The notes under the pieces were generated by a model. That model made no database searches, had not been told where the DNA came from, and was given only the letters and a program-made list of their open reading frames with translations. From the NCBI GenBank assembly GCA_029262315.1, contig JAJCZP010000198.1, positions 1 through 47,476 on the forward strand: a DNA stretch of 47,476 nt. Direction: 5' to 3'. The translations under genes were made by a program, and so were the position numbers. The stretch is from Deltaproteobacteria bacterium (GTDB lineage: Bacteria; Desulfobacterota; Binatia; UTPRO1). Positions 24,369 to 32,894 of the stretch are shown one piece after another; positions within the stretch are counted from its first letter, which is position 1, and each line of letters starts with the position of its first letter.

Positions 24369-25367
24369 CTACGCGCCCCGCGTTGCGAGATGTGCTTTGA
24401 TCTCAGCGAGCCCCTCGGCGTAGCTCACCCGCGGCGACCAACCGAGTTCGGTACGAATGCGCGTGGTGTCGAACCGGTTGTCCGAGCCGATGAGATTCAA
24501 AGCCTCGAGCGGCATGAGCGCCTCGTCCTTCGGCGCCACCTGGCGCGCTGGATCCTCGTTTGCGAGCGCCGCCGCACGGAGCGGCTCGAGGGGTGTCGCG
24601 GGGAGGGACCCCACGCCAACTAGCGCTGCCAGATCGTCCAGGTAGCGCCGCCACGTCACGTCCGATCCGTCGCACACATTGTAGACGCGGCCGATCGCGC
24701 CTTCGTGTGCGCCGAGCAACAGCAGCGCGTCGACGAGATTGTCGACGTAAACCAGGCCCGCGTTTCCGCTACCCGTGCCGACCACCATGCCGAGACCCAT
24801 CTGAATGAGCGCGATCATCCCTTCGACCCAGGGACCACTGCCAACACCGTACACGTTCGACGGCCGCACGATGGTCACCGCCAGTCCGGTCTTCTCGCGG
24901 ACTTCGTCCGCGACGTCCTCTTGCGCCTGTTTCGCGCGTCCGTACTGGCCCTGGTAGGCGCCACGCTCCGAATCCTCCGCACACACGTCCTTCGCAATGC
25001 GATCGCCGTAGGCACAGATCGACGTAGTCACCACGACTCTGGCACCCACCGCTGCCGCTGCCTCGTAGACATTCCGACTCCCCTCGACAGTCACGGCCCA
25101 GTGGTCCTCATAACTCCCCGCGGTTCCCACGAGCGCCGCCAGGTGAAAGACCGTACCGATGCCGCGGAGCGCCTGCTCAACGTCGGCACGCTGCCGCACG
25201 TCGCCCCGCACGATCCGCACGCGGTCTCCCCACACCTCGGGCGTCGCCTCGTCGGGCAACGCCAGTGCCACCACCGCCACGTCGCGATCCAAAAGTTGCG
25301 CTACGAGCCGCCGGCCGATGAATCCGCCCGCACCCGTCACCAGAACCGGAGTCCGAAGATTCGCCAT
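24369..25367 (-). CDS. NAD-dependent epimerase/dehydratase (extended SDR)
   Basis: 332 residues from the ATG at 25367 with a TAGGAGAT site. The Rossmann motif TGAGGFIG covers residues 11-18. Catalytic Tyr142-x3-Lys146 (YGRAK) is present, as is STSICAYG-like VVVTTSICAYG with the active-site Thr/Ser. RPSNVYGVGSGPWVEGM matches the substrate-binding block of sugar epimerases and 3-beta-hydroxysteroid-type dehydrogenases. It converges on the selenoprotein gene with only 13 bp between stops. No sugar-nucleotide pathway is adjacent, so the substrate stays open. Confidence 0.88.
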   Translation of the reverse strand: MANLRTPVLVTGAGGFIGRRLVAQLLDRDVAVVALALPDEATPEVWGDRVRIVRGDVRQRADVEQALRGIGTVFHLAALVGTAGSYEDHWAVTVEGSRNVYEAAAAVGARVVVTTSICAYGDRIAKDVCAEDSERGAYQGQYGRAKQAQEDVADEVREKTGLAVTIVRPSNVYGVGSGPWVEGMIALIQMGLGMVVGTGSGNAGLVYVDNLVDALLLLGAHEGAIGRVYNVCDGSDVTWRRYLDDLAALVGVGSLPATPLEPLRAAALANEDPARQVAPKDEALMPLEALNLIGSDNRFDTTRIRTELGWSPRVSYAEGLAEIKAHLATRGA

Positions 25368-25469
25368 GGCCCCATCTCCTACTCGAATCGCCCCCGGGAT
25401 GGCCAGCGCGGGAAGCAGAGATTCTCGCCATGCGGCGCGGGCGCGCGACGGTGACGAACAGCGAATATC

Positions 25470-26303
25470 TCAGTCGAGCTGGAACACGCGGGCGGCCGTC
25501 TCCCACAGAAACAGCTGTCGTGTCGCGTCGTCGAGGCCGAGGGCGTCGAGGTCGGCCAGGCAGTCGCTTGGAGTGACCATCGGGTAGTTGGTGCCGAACA
25601 TTACCTTCTTCGCGCCGTGGCCCCGCATGTAGGACACGAAGTCAGCCGGGTAGCGCCGCGCTTTGTACGCCGAGGTGTCGACGTAGACATTCGGGAACTT
25701 CGTCGCCAACGAGATGATCTCGCTCGTCCATGGAAATCCGATGTGGCCAGCGACGATGCGAAGCTCGGGAAACTCGAGCGCGACATGCTCGAGATAGGGA
25801 ATGGGACGCCCGGGCTCGGACGGACAGAGCGGACCGGTATGCCCGACCTGCGTGCAGAACGGCACGTCGAGCTCGATGCACTCGGCGTAGAGGGGATAGT
25901 AACGGCGGTCGTCGGGCGGCAGATCCCACAGCCACGGGACGATCCTGAGACCCTTGAAGCCGCGCTCGCGGACACAGCGGCGGAGTTCCCGGACGGCGTC
26001 CATCGGACGATGCAGATCGGCGGACGCGATTGCCACGAAGCGGTCGGGATGCGCCGCCGCGATCGCCGCCACTTCGTCGTTCGAGATGAGCGCGCCGCGC
26101 GGGCCGTACCACGCGGCCAGGCACCCCTTGCGAACACCGCCAGCGTCCATCGCCGCGAGTGTCAGCGAGAGCGGAATCTCGGCATCGCGCAGGCCTCCGG
26201 TCCAGCGACGAAGCGAATCAAAGCACGGCTCCGCGAGAAACCGCGGGGTGGGATGTTGCATCCATACGTCGATCGTCGTCGCCGCAGGGCGGGGGTCAGC
26301 CAT
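25470..26303 (-). CDS. Amidohydrolase-2 family TIM-barrel protein
   Basis: 277 residues from the ATG at 26303. The C-terminal metal and fold motifs are clear: VGHTG, IVAGHIGFPW and MFGTNYPM with its terminal Asp-equivalent region. The N-terminal HxH of the superfamily is replaced by IDVWMQHPTPRF, so the usual binuclear metal site cannot form in the standard way. The group includes ACMSD-like decarboxylases and uncharacterised hydrolases linked to aromatic or acyl degradation. It is monocistronic or follows the upstream divergent DUF3817 promoter region. Hydrolase versus decarboxylase cannot be settled. Confidence 0.85.
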   Translation of the reverse strand: MADPRPAATTIDVWMQHPTPRFLAEPCFDSLRRWTGGLRDAEIPLSLTLAAMDAGGVRKGCLAAWYGPRGALISNDEVAAIAAAHPDRFVAIASADLHRPMDAVRELRRCVRERGFKGLRIVPWLWDLPPDDRRYYPLYAECIELDVPFCTQVGHTGPLCPSEPGRPIPYLEHVALEFPELRIVAGHIGFPWTSEIISLATKFPNVYVDTSAYKARRYPADFVSYMRGHGAKKVMFGTNYPMVTPSDCLADLDALGLDDATRQLFLWETAARVFQLD

Positions 26304-26352
26304 GTGGGTCTCTCTACAACGCGCACACCGCCGGAACCAAGCACCCCGCCTT

Positions 26353-26381
26353 CTGACATCCCCCCCGATCGTGGCTATAAC
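26353..26381 (+). promoter_or_regulatory. Promoter for a probably leaderless DUF3817 mRNA
   Basis: CTGACA (26353-26358) and TATAAC (26376-26381) are 17 bp apart, each one mismatch from consensus. Transcription would start about 7 bases later, at or next to the A of the ATG at 26388. No ribosome-binding site precedes that ATG, which fits a leaderless mRNA. Confidence 0.6.
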
Positions 26382-26387
26382 GATCGC

Positions 26388-26696
26388 ATGGCATTGGCCG
26401 ATGCAATGTTTCTCGACCGCCTACGCGTGATCGGCACCATCGAAGGCACCTCGACGTTGGTGCTCTTCTTCGTGGCGATGCCGCTCAAGTACCTGGCCGG
26501 GTTCCCCCTCGCGGTCTCGATCGTGGGCCCGATCCACGGCGTGCTGTTCATCTTGTTGGCCAGCATGTCCCTGTTGGCGATCGAGCGCGTACCCATCGCG
26601 GCGCGTCTCGGGTACGCGGGGATTGCCGCGGCGGTCTTCCCGTTCGGGCCATTCGTGATGGACCGATGGCTGAAAGAGATCGCCGAGCGCGGCTAG
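26388..26696 (+). CDS. DUF3817 family integral membrane protein
   Basis: 102 residues with three or four membrane helices. FLDRLRVIGTIEGTSTLVLFF, AMPLKYLAGFPLAVSIVGPIHG, and the final PFGPFVMDRWLKEI are the characteristic DUF3817 (YdzA-like) blocks. The function of the family is unknown. The long frame that continues upstream is the complement of the amidohydrolase gene, so I start at the ATG at 26388. This start coincides with the predicted transcription start. It is divergent from the amidohydrolase. Confidence 0.88.
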   Translation: MALADAMFLDRLRVIGTIEGTSTLVLFFVAMPLKYLAGFPLAVSIVGPIHGVLFILLASMSLLAIERVPIAARLGYAGIAAAVFPFGPFVMDRWLKEIAERG

Positions 26697-26792
26697 GCGG
26701 TACGGACGCCAGTCTCACCCACCGTCGCGAACGAGGCTCCATCCTGAGCGCGTGAAGCGCGCGACACGACCGGCGGGGGACTCGGCCGTCGG

Positions 26793-27770
26793 CTAGAACT
26801 CGACGACGACGTCTGGCGTACCGTCCAGGTGCACGGTGTCCACGAAACGGACGTGGTGATCCTGGAGTGACATGATGATCGAGCTGGTACGGCAGCCGTG
26901 GCCGAAGAAGCGGACACCGCGCATGAAATTGCCATCGGTGACACCGCTAGCCGCGAACACGATCTCCGGGCCCGGGGCGAGATCGCGCTCGGTGAAGATG
27001 CGCTTCGGATCGTCGATCCCCATCTTCTTCATGCGCTGCTCCTGCCCTTCCTTCGTTTTGACCAGGCGGCCCTGCATGCCGCCATTCAGGCAGCGAATCG
27101 CGGCCGCGGCCAGCACACCCTCGGGCGCGCCGCCGGTTCCCATGACGGCGTGCACGTTCGTCCCGCGAACGGCAGCCGAGATACCCGCCGCGAGATCACC
27201 GTCCGAGATCAATCGAATACGCGCACCGGCGCTCCGGATCTGCTCGATCAGTGGTTGATGCCGCTCGCGCTCGAGCACGATGACGACGAGGTCCTTCACC
27301 TCACGATGCAATCGCTTGGCGATCGCAGTGAGATTCTCCTTGGGCGTCGCATCGAGGTGCACCGCGCCTTTGGCCGCCGGCCCGACGATGATTTTCTCCA
27401 TGTAGCAGTCGGGGGCGTGCAACAACCCACCCTTGTTGGCGGCAGCGAAGGTGGCGATGGCATTCGACTCGCCCGTAGCGCAGAGGTTGGTGCCCTCGAG
27501 CGGATCTACGGCGATATCAATTTCAGGGTCGTCGTCAGCACCGCGACCGACCTTCTCGCCGATGTAGAGCATTGGCGCTTCGTCGCGCTCCCCCTCGCCG
27601 ATGACGATCGTGCCACGCATGTGGACCCCGTCCATGGTCTTCCGCATGGCCTCGGTGGCCACGTGGTCGGAGTGCCGCCGATCGCCCTTGCCCATGGTGC
27701 GTGCCGACTCGATGGCCGCAACCTCGACGACGTGAAGAAACTCGCGCGAAAGCGTGCGCTCCATACCCAT
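26793..27770 (-). CDS. glpX: Class II fructose-1,6-bisphosphatase GlpX
   Basis: 325 residues from the ATG at 27770, with TCAGGAGGATC upstream. Family motifs include [35 protein letters not shown], the metal/phosphate site [24 protein letters not shown], and the late GRLV and FGHGCRTSS. It hydrolyses fructose-1,6-bisphosphate in gluconeogenesis, a fit for a bacterium that grows on acyl-CoA-derived carbon. It sits 87 bp downstream of the dienoyl-CoA isomerase on the same strand. Length is standard (about 320). Confidence 0.96.
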   Translation of the reverse strand: MGMERTLSREFLHVVEVAAIESARTMGKGDRRHSDHVATEAMRKTMDGVHMRGTIVIGEGERDEAPMLYIGEKVGRGADDDPEIDIAVDPLEGTNLCATGESNAIATFAAANKGGLLHAPDCYMEKIIVGPAAKGAVHLDATPKENLTAIAKRLHREVKDLVVIVLERERHQPLIEQIRSAGARIRLISDGDLAAGISAAVRGTNVHAVMGTGGAPEGVLAAAAIRCLNGGMQGRLVKTKEGQEQRMKKMGIDDPKRIFTERDLAPGPEIVFAASGVTDGNFMRGVRFFGHGCRTSSIIMSLQDHHVRFVDTVHLDGTPDVVVEF

Positions 27771-27857
27771 GTCTTGGATCCTCCTGAAGATAGATTAGAT
27801 CAGTCTGCCAAAAAGCGGTCGTACCGTGTAGCCGTCAAAAGGCTGTCCTGAAGGATG

Positions 27858-28676
27858 CTACTTTCCCTGAAACTGAGGAACTCGCTTCTCGAAGAAGGCC
27901 CGCATCGCTTCACGGAGGTCGTCACTCGCCACGAAGGCGGCGTTCCAGGTGGCAACGTACGTCAACCCGTCCTCGATGCTCTTCCCTTCGCAGAACGCGA
28001 GCACCCGCTTCGTGCCGGTAACAGCAAGCGGCGAGTTGGCCGCCATACGGGCCGCCATGGCCTGCGCTGCCCCGACCGTCGCGGCCTGGTCGGGGTAGAC
28101 CTCGTTGACGAGGCCCATCGCTTTGGCTCGTTCGGCGTCGAAATCGTCCCCAGTGAATGCGAGCTCGGACACCAGCCCTTTGCCGATGATTGCTGGCAAT
28201 CGTTGCAGGGTGCCGACGTCGGCCACCATCGCCATCCGGGTCTCACGAATACCGAAACGGGTACTCGCCGCCGCGAGCCGGACGTCACATGCCGTGATCA
28301 GATCGATACCGCCCCCGAGACAGTATCCGTGTGTGGCCGCGATCACTGGCTTCTCGCACCGCGCAAGCGCCGTAATCGATCCCTGCAGATGGATAATGTT
28401 GTCGAGCAACCGCTTCCGCCCACCGGCACCTGCCGAGCCCTCACCATCGGCGATCTGTTGCCCCATCGACTTCAGGTCGAGACCGACCGTGAAGTGCTCT
28501 CCGCGCGCCGCGAGTACGATCGCCCGAACGCTCTCGTCGGCGACGAGTTCGTCGACCGCACGCGGGAGGTCCACCCAAAAAGCGGGACCCATCGCGTTCC
28601 GGTTCTCGGGCTGCGCGAGCCACATCGTGGCGACGTGCTCGTTCTGCTCGATCTCGAGAAAGTCGTACGTAGCCAA
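27858..28676 (-). CDS. Delta(3,5)-delta(2,4)-dienoyl-CoA isomerase-like enoyl-CoA hydratase family protein
   Basis: 272 residues from a TTG at 28676, 7 bases after GGAGG. It has the crotonase fold with oxyanion-hole blocks FTVGLDLKSM and HGYCLGGGIDL. Three acidic residues match ECH1: Asp125 (GGGIDL), Glu145 (IRETR) and Asp153 (VADVGTLQRLP), with the same spacings (20 and 8) as Asp176, Glu196 and Asp204 of rat ECH1. This favours dienoyl-CoA isomerase over plain hydratase. It would handle unsaturated fatty acid intermediates. Neighbouring acyl-CoA dehydrogenases support a beta-oxidation context. Confidence 0.88.
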   Translation of the reverse strand: MATYDFLEIEQNEHVATMWLAQPENRNAMGPAFWVDLPRAVDELVADESVRAIVLAARGEHFTVGLDLKSMGQQIADGEGSAGAGGRKRLLDNIIHLQGSITALARCEKPVIAATHGYCLGGGIDLITACDVRLAAASTRFGIRETRMAMVADVGTLQRLPAIIGKGLVSELAFTGDDFDAERAKAMGLVNEVYPDQAATVGAAQAMAARMAANSPLAVTGTKRVLAFCEGKSIEDGLTYVATWNAAFVASDDLREAMRAFFEKRVPQFQGK

Positions 28677-28819
28677 TGGGTTACCTCCAAAGCACGCAGG
28701 ATCGGATCAGCACAGGCGGAACGCTTAAATATGCTTCCCGTCCGAGGGGAGCAAGTCGCGCCGGTCGCGGCTTGCGCCCCAGATTAGACAGGGCGCCCGA
28801 ACGCCGCTAGACCTCGCGC

Positions 28820-29011
28820 GTGAGGCTCACCACGGCGCACAAGATTCTGATCGGCTCAGCGGTCGTCTTCTTCGCAGGCTACGGGGTCTGGGAGCTGGCC
28901 CGGTACCTCGACTCGGGCGCGCAGTCGTCCCTGATCGCTGGCGTGCTGGCCCTTGGCGGGACGGCATGTTTGGGAATCTATCTCCGCAGCTTCCTGAAGA
29001 GCCTTCCCTAG
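28820..29011 (+). CDS. Small two-helix membrane protein
   Basis: 63 residues from a GTG at 28820. Two hydrophobic segments (about 9-27, ILIGSAVVFFAGYGVWELA, and 38-55, LIAGVLALGGTACLGIYL) are separated by a polar loop, and the tail is basic. No family is recognised and the ribosome-binding site is weak. It is divergent from the isomerase gene and converges on the acyl-CoA dehydrogenase. I accept it because the hydrophobic pattern and codon positions look coding, but function is unknown. Confidence 0.6.
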   Translation: MRLTTAHKILIGSAVVFFAGYGVWELARYLDSGAQSSLIAGVLALGGTACLGIYLRSFLKSLP

Positions 29012-29057
29012 GAAATCGCCGCACGCCTCGAAGAAAAGCGGCGTGCCCCGGCTGAGA

Positions 29058-30110
29058 TCAGTAGCCTGCGGCCGCTAGCGCGTTCTCCAGCTGCGCCTCC
29101 GTGGCTCCGTAGCGTTGCTCGAGCGTCTTTGCGCGCTTGAAAAAGAAGTGCAGATCGAGTTCCCAGGTAAACCCAATGCCGCCGTGCAGTTGGATCGCCT
29201 GCCCGCACACATAGCGCGCGGCATCACCGGCGTACGCTTTCGCGCTCGCACAAGCGAGCGCCGTCTCGACGACGCGCGTATCGCAACACCAGGCACCCCG
29301 ATAGACCGCGGACCGCGACGACTCGGCGCGAAGCAACATATCCGCCATCCGATGCTGCAGTACCTGAAACGCGCCGATGGGCCGGCCGAATGCCTCGCGC
29401 GTACGTACGTAGTCGAGCGTGATCTCGAGCGTCCGATCCATCACGCCAAGCAGCATCGCGGCGGCGCCGACCGCGCCGATCTGATCGATACGCTCGAGCA
29501 GGGACAGCGGACCGACGAACGTTGCCGGATGATCAAGGGCCACCGCCACGAACCGCTGGCCCTGATCCATCGTCTCGAGGGCGGTCATGTTGCCGGGAGC
29601 GTCGACGAGCACGAGTCCATCCGATGTGACCACCAACAGGGCGTCGGCGCGGGCTCCGAAGGGCACGAAGTACTTCGTCCCACGGACGCGCCCATCCGAG
29701 AATCGTGTGGGCTCGGCGCGATTTCCGCGATACGGCGAGTCATCCCGTGCGAGCACGACGAGCTTTCGCCCCGATACGATCTCCGCGAGGAGCTGCTCAT
29801 GTCCGCCTGCGGTGGCAAGTACCGACGCCGCGAGGACGGCGTCGAGGTACGGTCCGGGAACACAAACGCGCCCCATCTCCTCCATCACGACCGCCAACTC
29901 GATCGCACCGAGGACTTGGCCGCCGACGCTTTCGGGAAGAAGCAGGCCGAGATAGCCCATGTCGGCGAAGCTCCGCCACATGCCGGGCTCGTATCCGTCC
30001 TTCGACTGCTCCATCACGACCCGGGTCTTGTCGATCGGCAACTCGCGCTGACAGAAATCACGCGTCGAACTGCGGAGCAGCGCTTGATCCTCGGAGAGCT
30101 CGAACCTCAT
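29058..30110 (-). CDS. Acyl-CoA dehydrogenase, second subunit of a pair
   Basis: 350 residues, overlapping the previous gene's stop by 4 bases (ATGA). It has the acyl-CoA dehydrogenase layout: MRFELSEDQALLRSSTRDFCQ, MGYLGLLLPESVGG, REAFGRPIGAFQVLQHRMADML, and near the end QLHGGIGFTWELDLHFFFKRAK. The middle beta-domain is short. In actinobacteria such adjacent pairs form heterotetramers (FadE pairs) in which each subunit contributes half of the active site. A heteromeric enzyme is my inference. It would oxidise branched, steroid-type or other unusual acyl-CoA substrates with FAD. Confidence 0.9.
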   Translation of the reverse strand: MRFELSEDQALLRSSTRDFCQRELPIDKTRVVMEQSKDGYEPGMWRSFADMGYLGLLLPESVGGQVLGAIELAVVMEEMGRVCVPGPYLDAVLAASVLATAGGHEQLLAEIVSGRKLVVLARDDSPYRGNRAEPTRFSDGRVRGTKYFVPFGARADALLVVTSDGLVLVDAPGNMTALETMDQGQRFVAVALDHPATFVGPLSLLERIDQIGAVGAAAMLLGVMDRTLEITLDYVRTREAFGRPIGAFQVLQHRMADMLLRAESSRSAVYRGAWCCDTRVVETALACASAKAYAGDAARYVCGQAIQLHGGIGFTWELDLHFFFKRAKTLEQRYGATEAQLENALAAAGY

Positions 30111-31285
30111 CGTGGATCCTGCGGCAGTTTGAGCACTCGCTTGGCGATGATGTTCCGCTGCACCTCGGACGATCCGGAAAAGATCGTCTCAGCGCGCGAC
30201 CACAAGAATTGCCGGGCCCAATCGCAGTCGTCGCGCGCCTCGGGGCTGGTGCGCACGAGCTGGCCGCCGGGCCCAAGAAGATCGAGCGCCGTCTCGCGGA
30301 AGCGCTGATCGAACTCACTCCAATACACCTTCTCGATCGACGACTCCGCGCCTGGCGCTTTCCCGTCGGCGAAGTTCGCAAGTGTGCGGATACCGTTCGC
30401 GCGCATGACCTCGTTCTCGACCAACAGCCGGCCGAGCTTCTCCCGGACCGCGCTTCCGGTTCGTCCAATCTCCTTGCACGCTGTCGCGAGACGACCGAGA
30501 TCGCGGCCATACTGCACGGCCTGGGTGAACGAGATCGCCCCGCGCTCGTAGGCGAGGACCGTCATGGCGATCCGCCATCCTTCACCGATCTCTCCAACGA
30601 GATTCGTCCGCGGCACACGGGCATCCTCGAAGAAGACCTCGCCGAACTCGCTCTCCCCGGTGATCTGGCGGAGAGGTCGAACCGTGATGCCGGGAGTGTC
30701 GAGCTTGCAAAGAATGAACGAGATACCGCCGTAGCGATCCTTCCCATCGGTGCGAGCCAACACGAAGATCCAATCCGCCCACGGGCCGAACGTCGTCCAT
30801 ACCTTCTGCCCATTCAGGATGAAGTCGTCGCCGTCGAGCACCGCGCTGGCCTTCAGCGATGCGAGATCGCTCCCGGAACCCGGCTCGCTGAATCCCTGAC
30901 ACCAGATTTCCTCGGCCGCGAGCATCGGCGGGATGAAGCGACGCCGCTGCTCCTCGCTGCCATGATGAATGAGCGCCGGGCCGAGCAGGCCGATGCCGAG
31001 AGTATTCAGGATGGGAGGGGCGTCGGCCTCGATCAACTCGGTCTCGAGAATCGCCTGCTCGACGGGACCCCCGCCGCGTCCGCCCCATTCGGCGGGCCAG
31101 TCCATGCCGAGGTAGCCCGCGCCGTGGAGCTTTCGCTGCCAAACACGCCGCGCCTCGATCAGGCTGTCTTCGGTGGCCGTCGAGCCGCGCAGCACCTCAC
31201 GCCACGGTCGGTCAGCATTGGCGGCAAGCCAACCGCGCACCTCCTCACGAAAGGCGAGATGCTGCGGGGACAGTTGCAGATCCAT
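30107..31285 (-). CDS. Acyl-CoA dehydrogenase, first subunit of a pair
   Basis: 392 residues from the ATG at 31285, with GAGGAGG upstream; the longer upstream frame is arginine-rich noise. Landmarks are CQGFSEPGSGSDLASL (FAD/acyl-CoA site), GQKVWTTFGPWADW, and the C-terminal AETIFSGSSEVQRNIIAKR. The YEG glutamate of the medium-chain type is replaced by FSG, as in heteromeric FadE-type enzymes. It is translationally coupled to the next acyl-CoA dehydrogenase. A GST lies 77 bp upstream on the same strand and may be in the same transcript. Confidence 0.93.
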   Translation of the reverse strand: MDLQLSPQHLAFREEVRGWLAANADRPWREVLRGSTATEDSLIEARRVWQRKLHGAGYLGMDWPAEWGGRGGGPVEQAILETELIEADAPPILNTLGIGLLGPALIHHGSEEQRRRFIPPMLAAEEIWCQGFSEPGSGSDLASLKASAVLDGDDFILNGQKVWTTFGPWADWIFVLARTDGKDRYGGISFILCKLDTPGITVRPLRQITGESEFGEVFFEDARVPRTNLVGEIGEGWRIAMTVLAYERGAISFTQAVQYGRDLGRLATACKEIGRTGSAVREKLGRLLVENEVMRANGIRTLANFADGKAPGAESSIEKVYWSEFDQRFRETALDLLGPGGQLVRTSPEARDDCDWARQFLWSRAETIFSGSSEVQRNIIAKRVLKLPQDPR

Positions 31286-31362
31286 GGGGAACCTCCTCGG
31301 CGAGCGCGCACTGGGTACGCGATCTCCCAAACTACGGCAAGACGAGCGCGCGACACGACCCG

Positions 31363-32142
31363 CTAGGTCAACTCGACCGAAAAGCGAATGTTCTTCTTCA
31401 TCATCCCATCGAGCACGATCTCCGTCCCGCCCGTGCGAAGCATCCACTCGAGCCGGTGATCGCGGTACTCCCGAATGAACCGCCCCTGACGCACCATCTC
31501 GGGCAACGACTCGAACCCGGCGAACGCCGCCAACGCTTCCTGAATCGTGTCGGCAACACTCGGCCGCACGCGCACCCGTTCCAACCAGCGCGCCAGACCC
31601 GTGCCAGCCGCGGGCGGGTTTCCGTTCAGCTCCGCCAGCACCACTGGCGGAAGGACGGAAAGATCTCCCCAGCCAAAGGCATCGCCGTTGAAATACTCCG
31701 CGGTCCCGAGTTCTCGATCGAGATATCCGTTGATACCAGTAACCTGTGCGGCGGCACGCGCGTTCATGGCCTTGGCGAGCGCGCCGTCCGCACGTCCGAA
31801 GACATTCACCTCGGCGGTGCCCCAATTGATGGCCTCGTAGTAGGTGTCGCACAACTCCTCGAGCGCGCGGACGCGCGCCCGCTCGGCGGGTGTCGCCGGC
31901 AGGAGCGCCGGCGTTGGCCACTTGTCCTCGAGATACTCGAGGATGATCGTCGAGTCGAAGACTCTGGTGTCACCATCAACCAAGGCCGGCACTTCGAGAC
32001 GCGGATTCACGTCGGCGAGCGCCGCGTCGTGTCCGCTCACGATATCAGGCAGCTCAACCTGAAACTCAATTCCCTTTTCGCGAAGTGCGATCTTCACCTT
32101 CTGCGCATAGGGGGACAGGGGGTGTTCGAAGAGCGTCACCAT
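31363..32142 (-). CDS. Glutathione S-transferase family protein
   Basis: 259 residues from the ATG at 32142, preceded by AAAGGAG. The N-terminal thioredoxin-like domain (1-80) reads VTLFEHPLSPYAQKVKIALREKG and ends with the gamma-Glu-binding DSTIILEYLEDKWP. The C-terminal helical domain covers about 90-205, followed by an extra about 50 residues (REYRDHRLEWMLRTGG...) not found in short GSTs. The catalytic residue is probably Ser10 or Tyr12 of PLSPYAQ. It is divergent from fetA. It probably conjugates or isomerises an electrophile; the substrate is unknown. Confidence 0.88.
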   Translation of the reverse strand: MVTLFEHPLSPYAQKVKIALREKGIEFQVELPDIVSGHDAALADVNPRLEVPALVDGDTRVFDSTIILEYLEDKWPTPALLPATPAERARVRALEELCDTYYEAINWGTAEVNVFGRADGALAKAMNARAAAQVTGINGYLDRELGTAEYFNGDAFGWGDLSVLPPVVLAELNGNPPAAGTGLARWLERVRVRPSVADTIQEALAAFAGFESLPEMVRQGRFIREYRDHRLEWMLRTGGTEIVLDGMMKKNIRFSVELT

Positions 32143-32270
32143 GGGGGCTCCTTTCTGCATCGTCGGGTGCTGGGTGAAACACCACATCCGACCGGAGCCG
32201 GCAAGCGAGCGTACCATTGCGGCTCGCCGACATTGACAACGTCATCGGGCACTGTCCAAATCGAGTCGAC

Positions 32271-32894
32271 ATGAGCAGGCTCACCGTCGAGGCACTGCGC
32301 TACCATCGATGCGGGCCGATCGACTTCACGATCGCCGACGGCACGTGCATGAGCCTCACCGGCGCCTCGGGAGCCGGGAAGACGTTGCTCTTGCGCGCGA
32401 TCGCCGATCTCGATCCGCACGCGGGCCGTGCACTGCTGGACGACGTCCCCGCAACGGCACTGCCCGCCCCAACCTGGCGACGGCGCGTCGCGATGCTCCC
32501 GGCGGAAAGCGCGTGGTGGCACGAGTCGGTCGGTGAGCACTTCGGCGTCGGCCAAGCGGCAGGCAACGTGCCCTCGGCCGAGAGCCTGGCGCGGCTCGGC
32601 TTCACGCCCGACGTCATGCGTTGGGAAATCGTACGCCTGTCGACAGGCGAGCGACAGCGGCTCGCCCTGCTCCGCCTTCTCGCGAACGGCCCGCGCGCGC
32701 TCCTCCTCGACGAACCAACCGCGAACCTCGACGGACCAAACGTCACCGCCGTCGAGTCCCTCATCGCCGCCTTCCAGCGCGACGAGCAAGCACCCGTGCT
32801 GTGGGTGACCCACGATCGCGAGCAGCGAGAGCGCGTCGCCGCGCAACACTACCGCATCGAGAACGGAACCCTGCGAACGGAGCCCTCCCCGTGA
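32271..32894 (+). CDS. fetA: FetA-like iron efflux ABC ATPase
   Basis: 207 residues from the ATG at 32271, not the upstream in-frame start, because the conserved protein begins at MSRLTVEALRYH. Walker A is GASGAGKT (31-38), the signature is LSTGERQR, and Walker B is ALLLDEPTANLD. It is short for an ABC ATPase, as FetA/YbbL is. A TTGACA at 32233-32238 may be the -35 element. It overlaps fetB by GTGA, so the two are co-translated. FetAB exports iron and protects against peroxide stress. Confidence 0.88.
   Translation: MSRLTVEALRYHRCGPIDFTIADGTCMSLTGASGAGKTLLLRAIADLDPHAGRALLDDVPATALPAPTWRRRVAMLPAESAWWHESVGEHFGVGQAAGNVPSAESLARLGFTPDVMRWEIVRLSTGERQRLALLRLLANGPRALLLDEPTANLDGPNVTAVESLIAAFQRDEQAPVLWVTHDREQRERVAAQHYRIENGTLRTEPSP

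Noticed and set aside
31286-31921. 212-codon N-terminal extension of the first acyl-CoA dehydrogenase.
   Set aside because: Overlaps the GST gene in another frame, Arg/Ser-rich, and the known family start with a strong GAGGAGG site lies at 31285.
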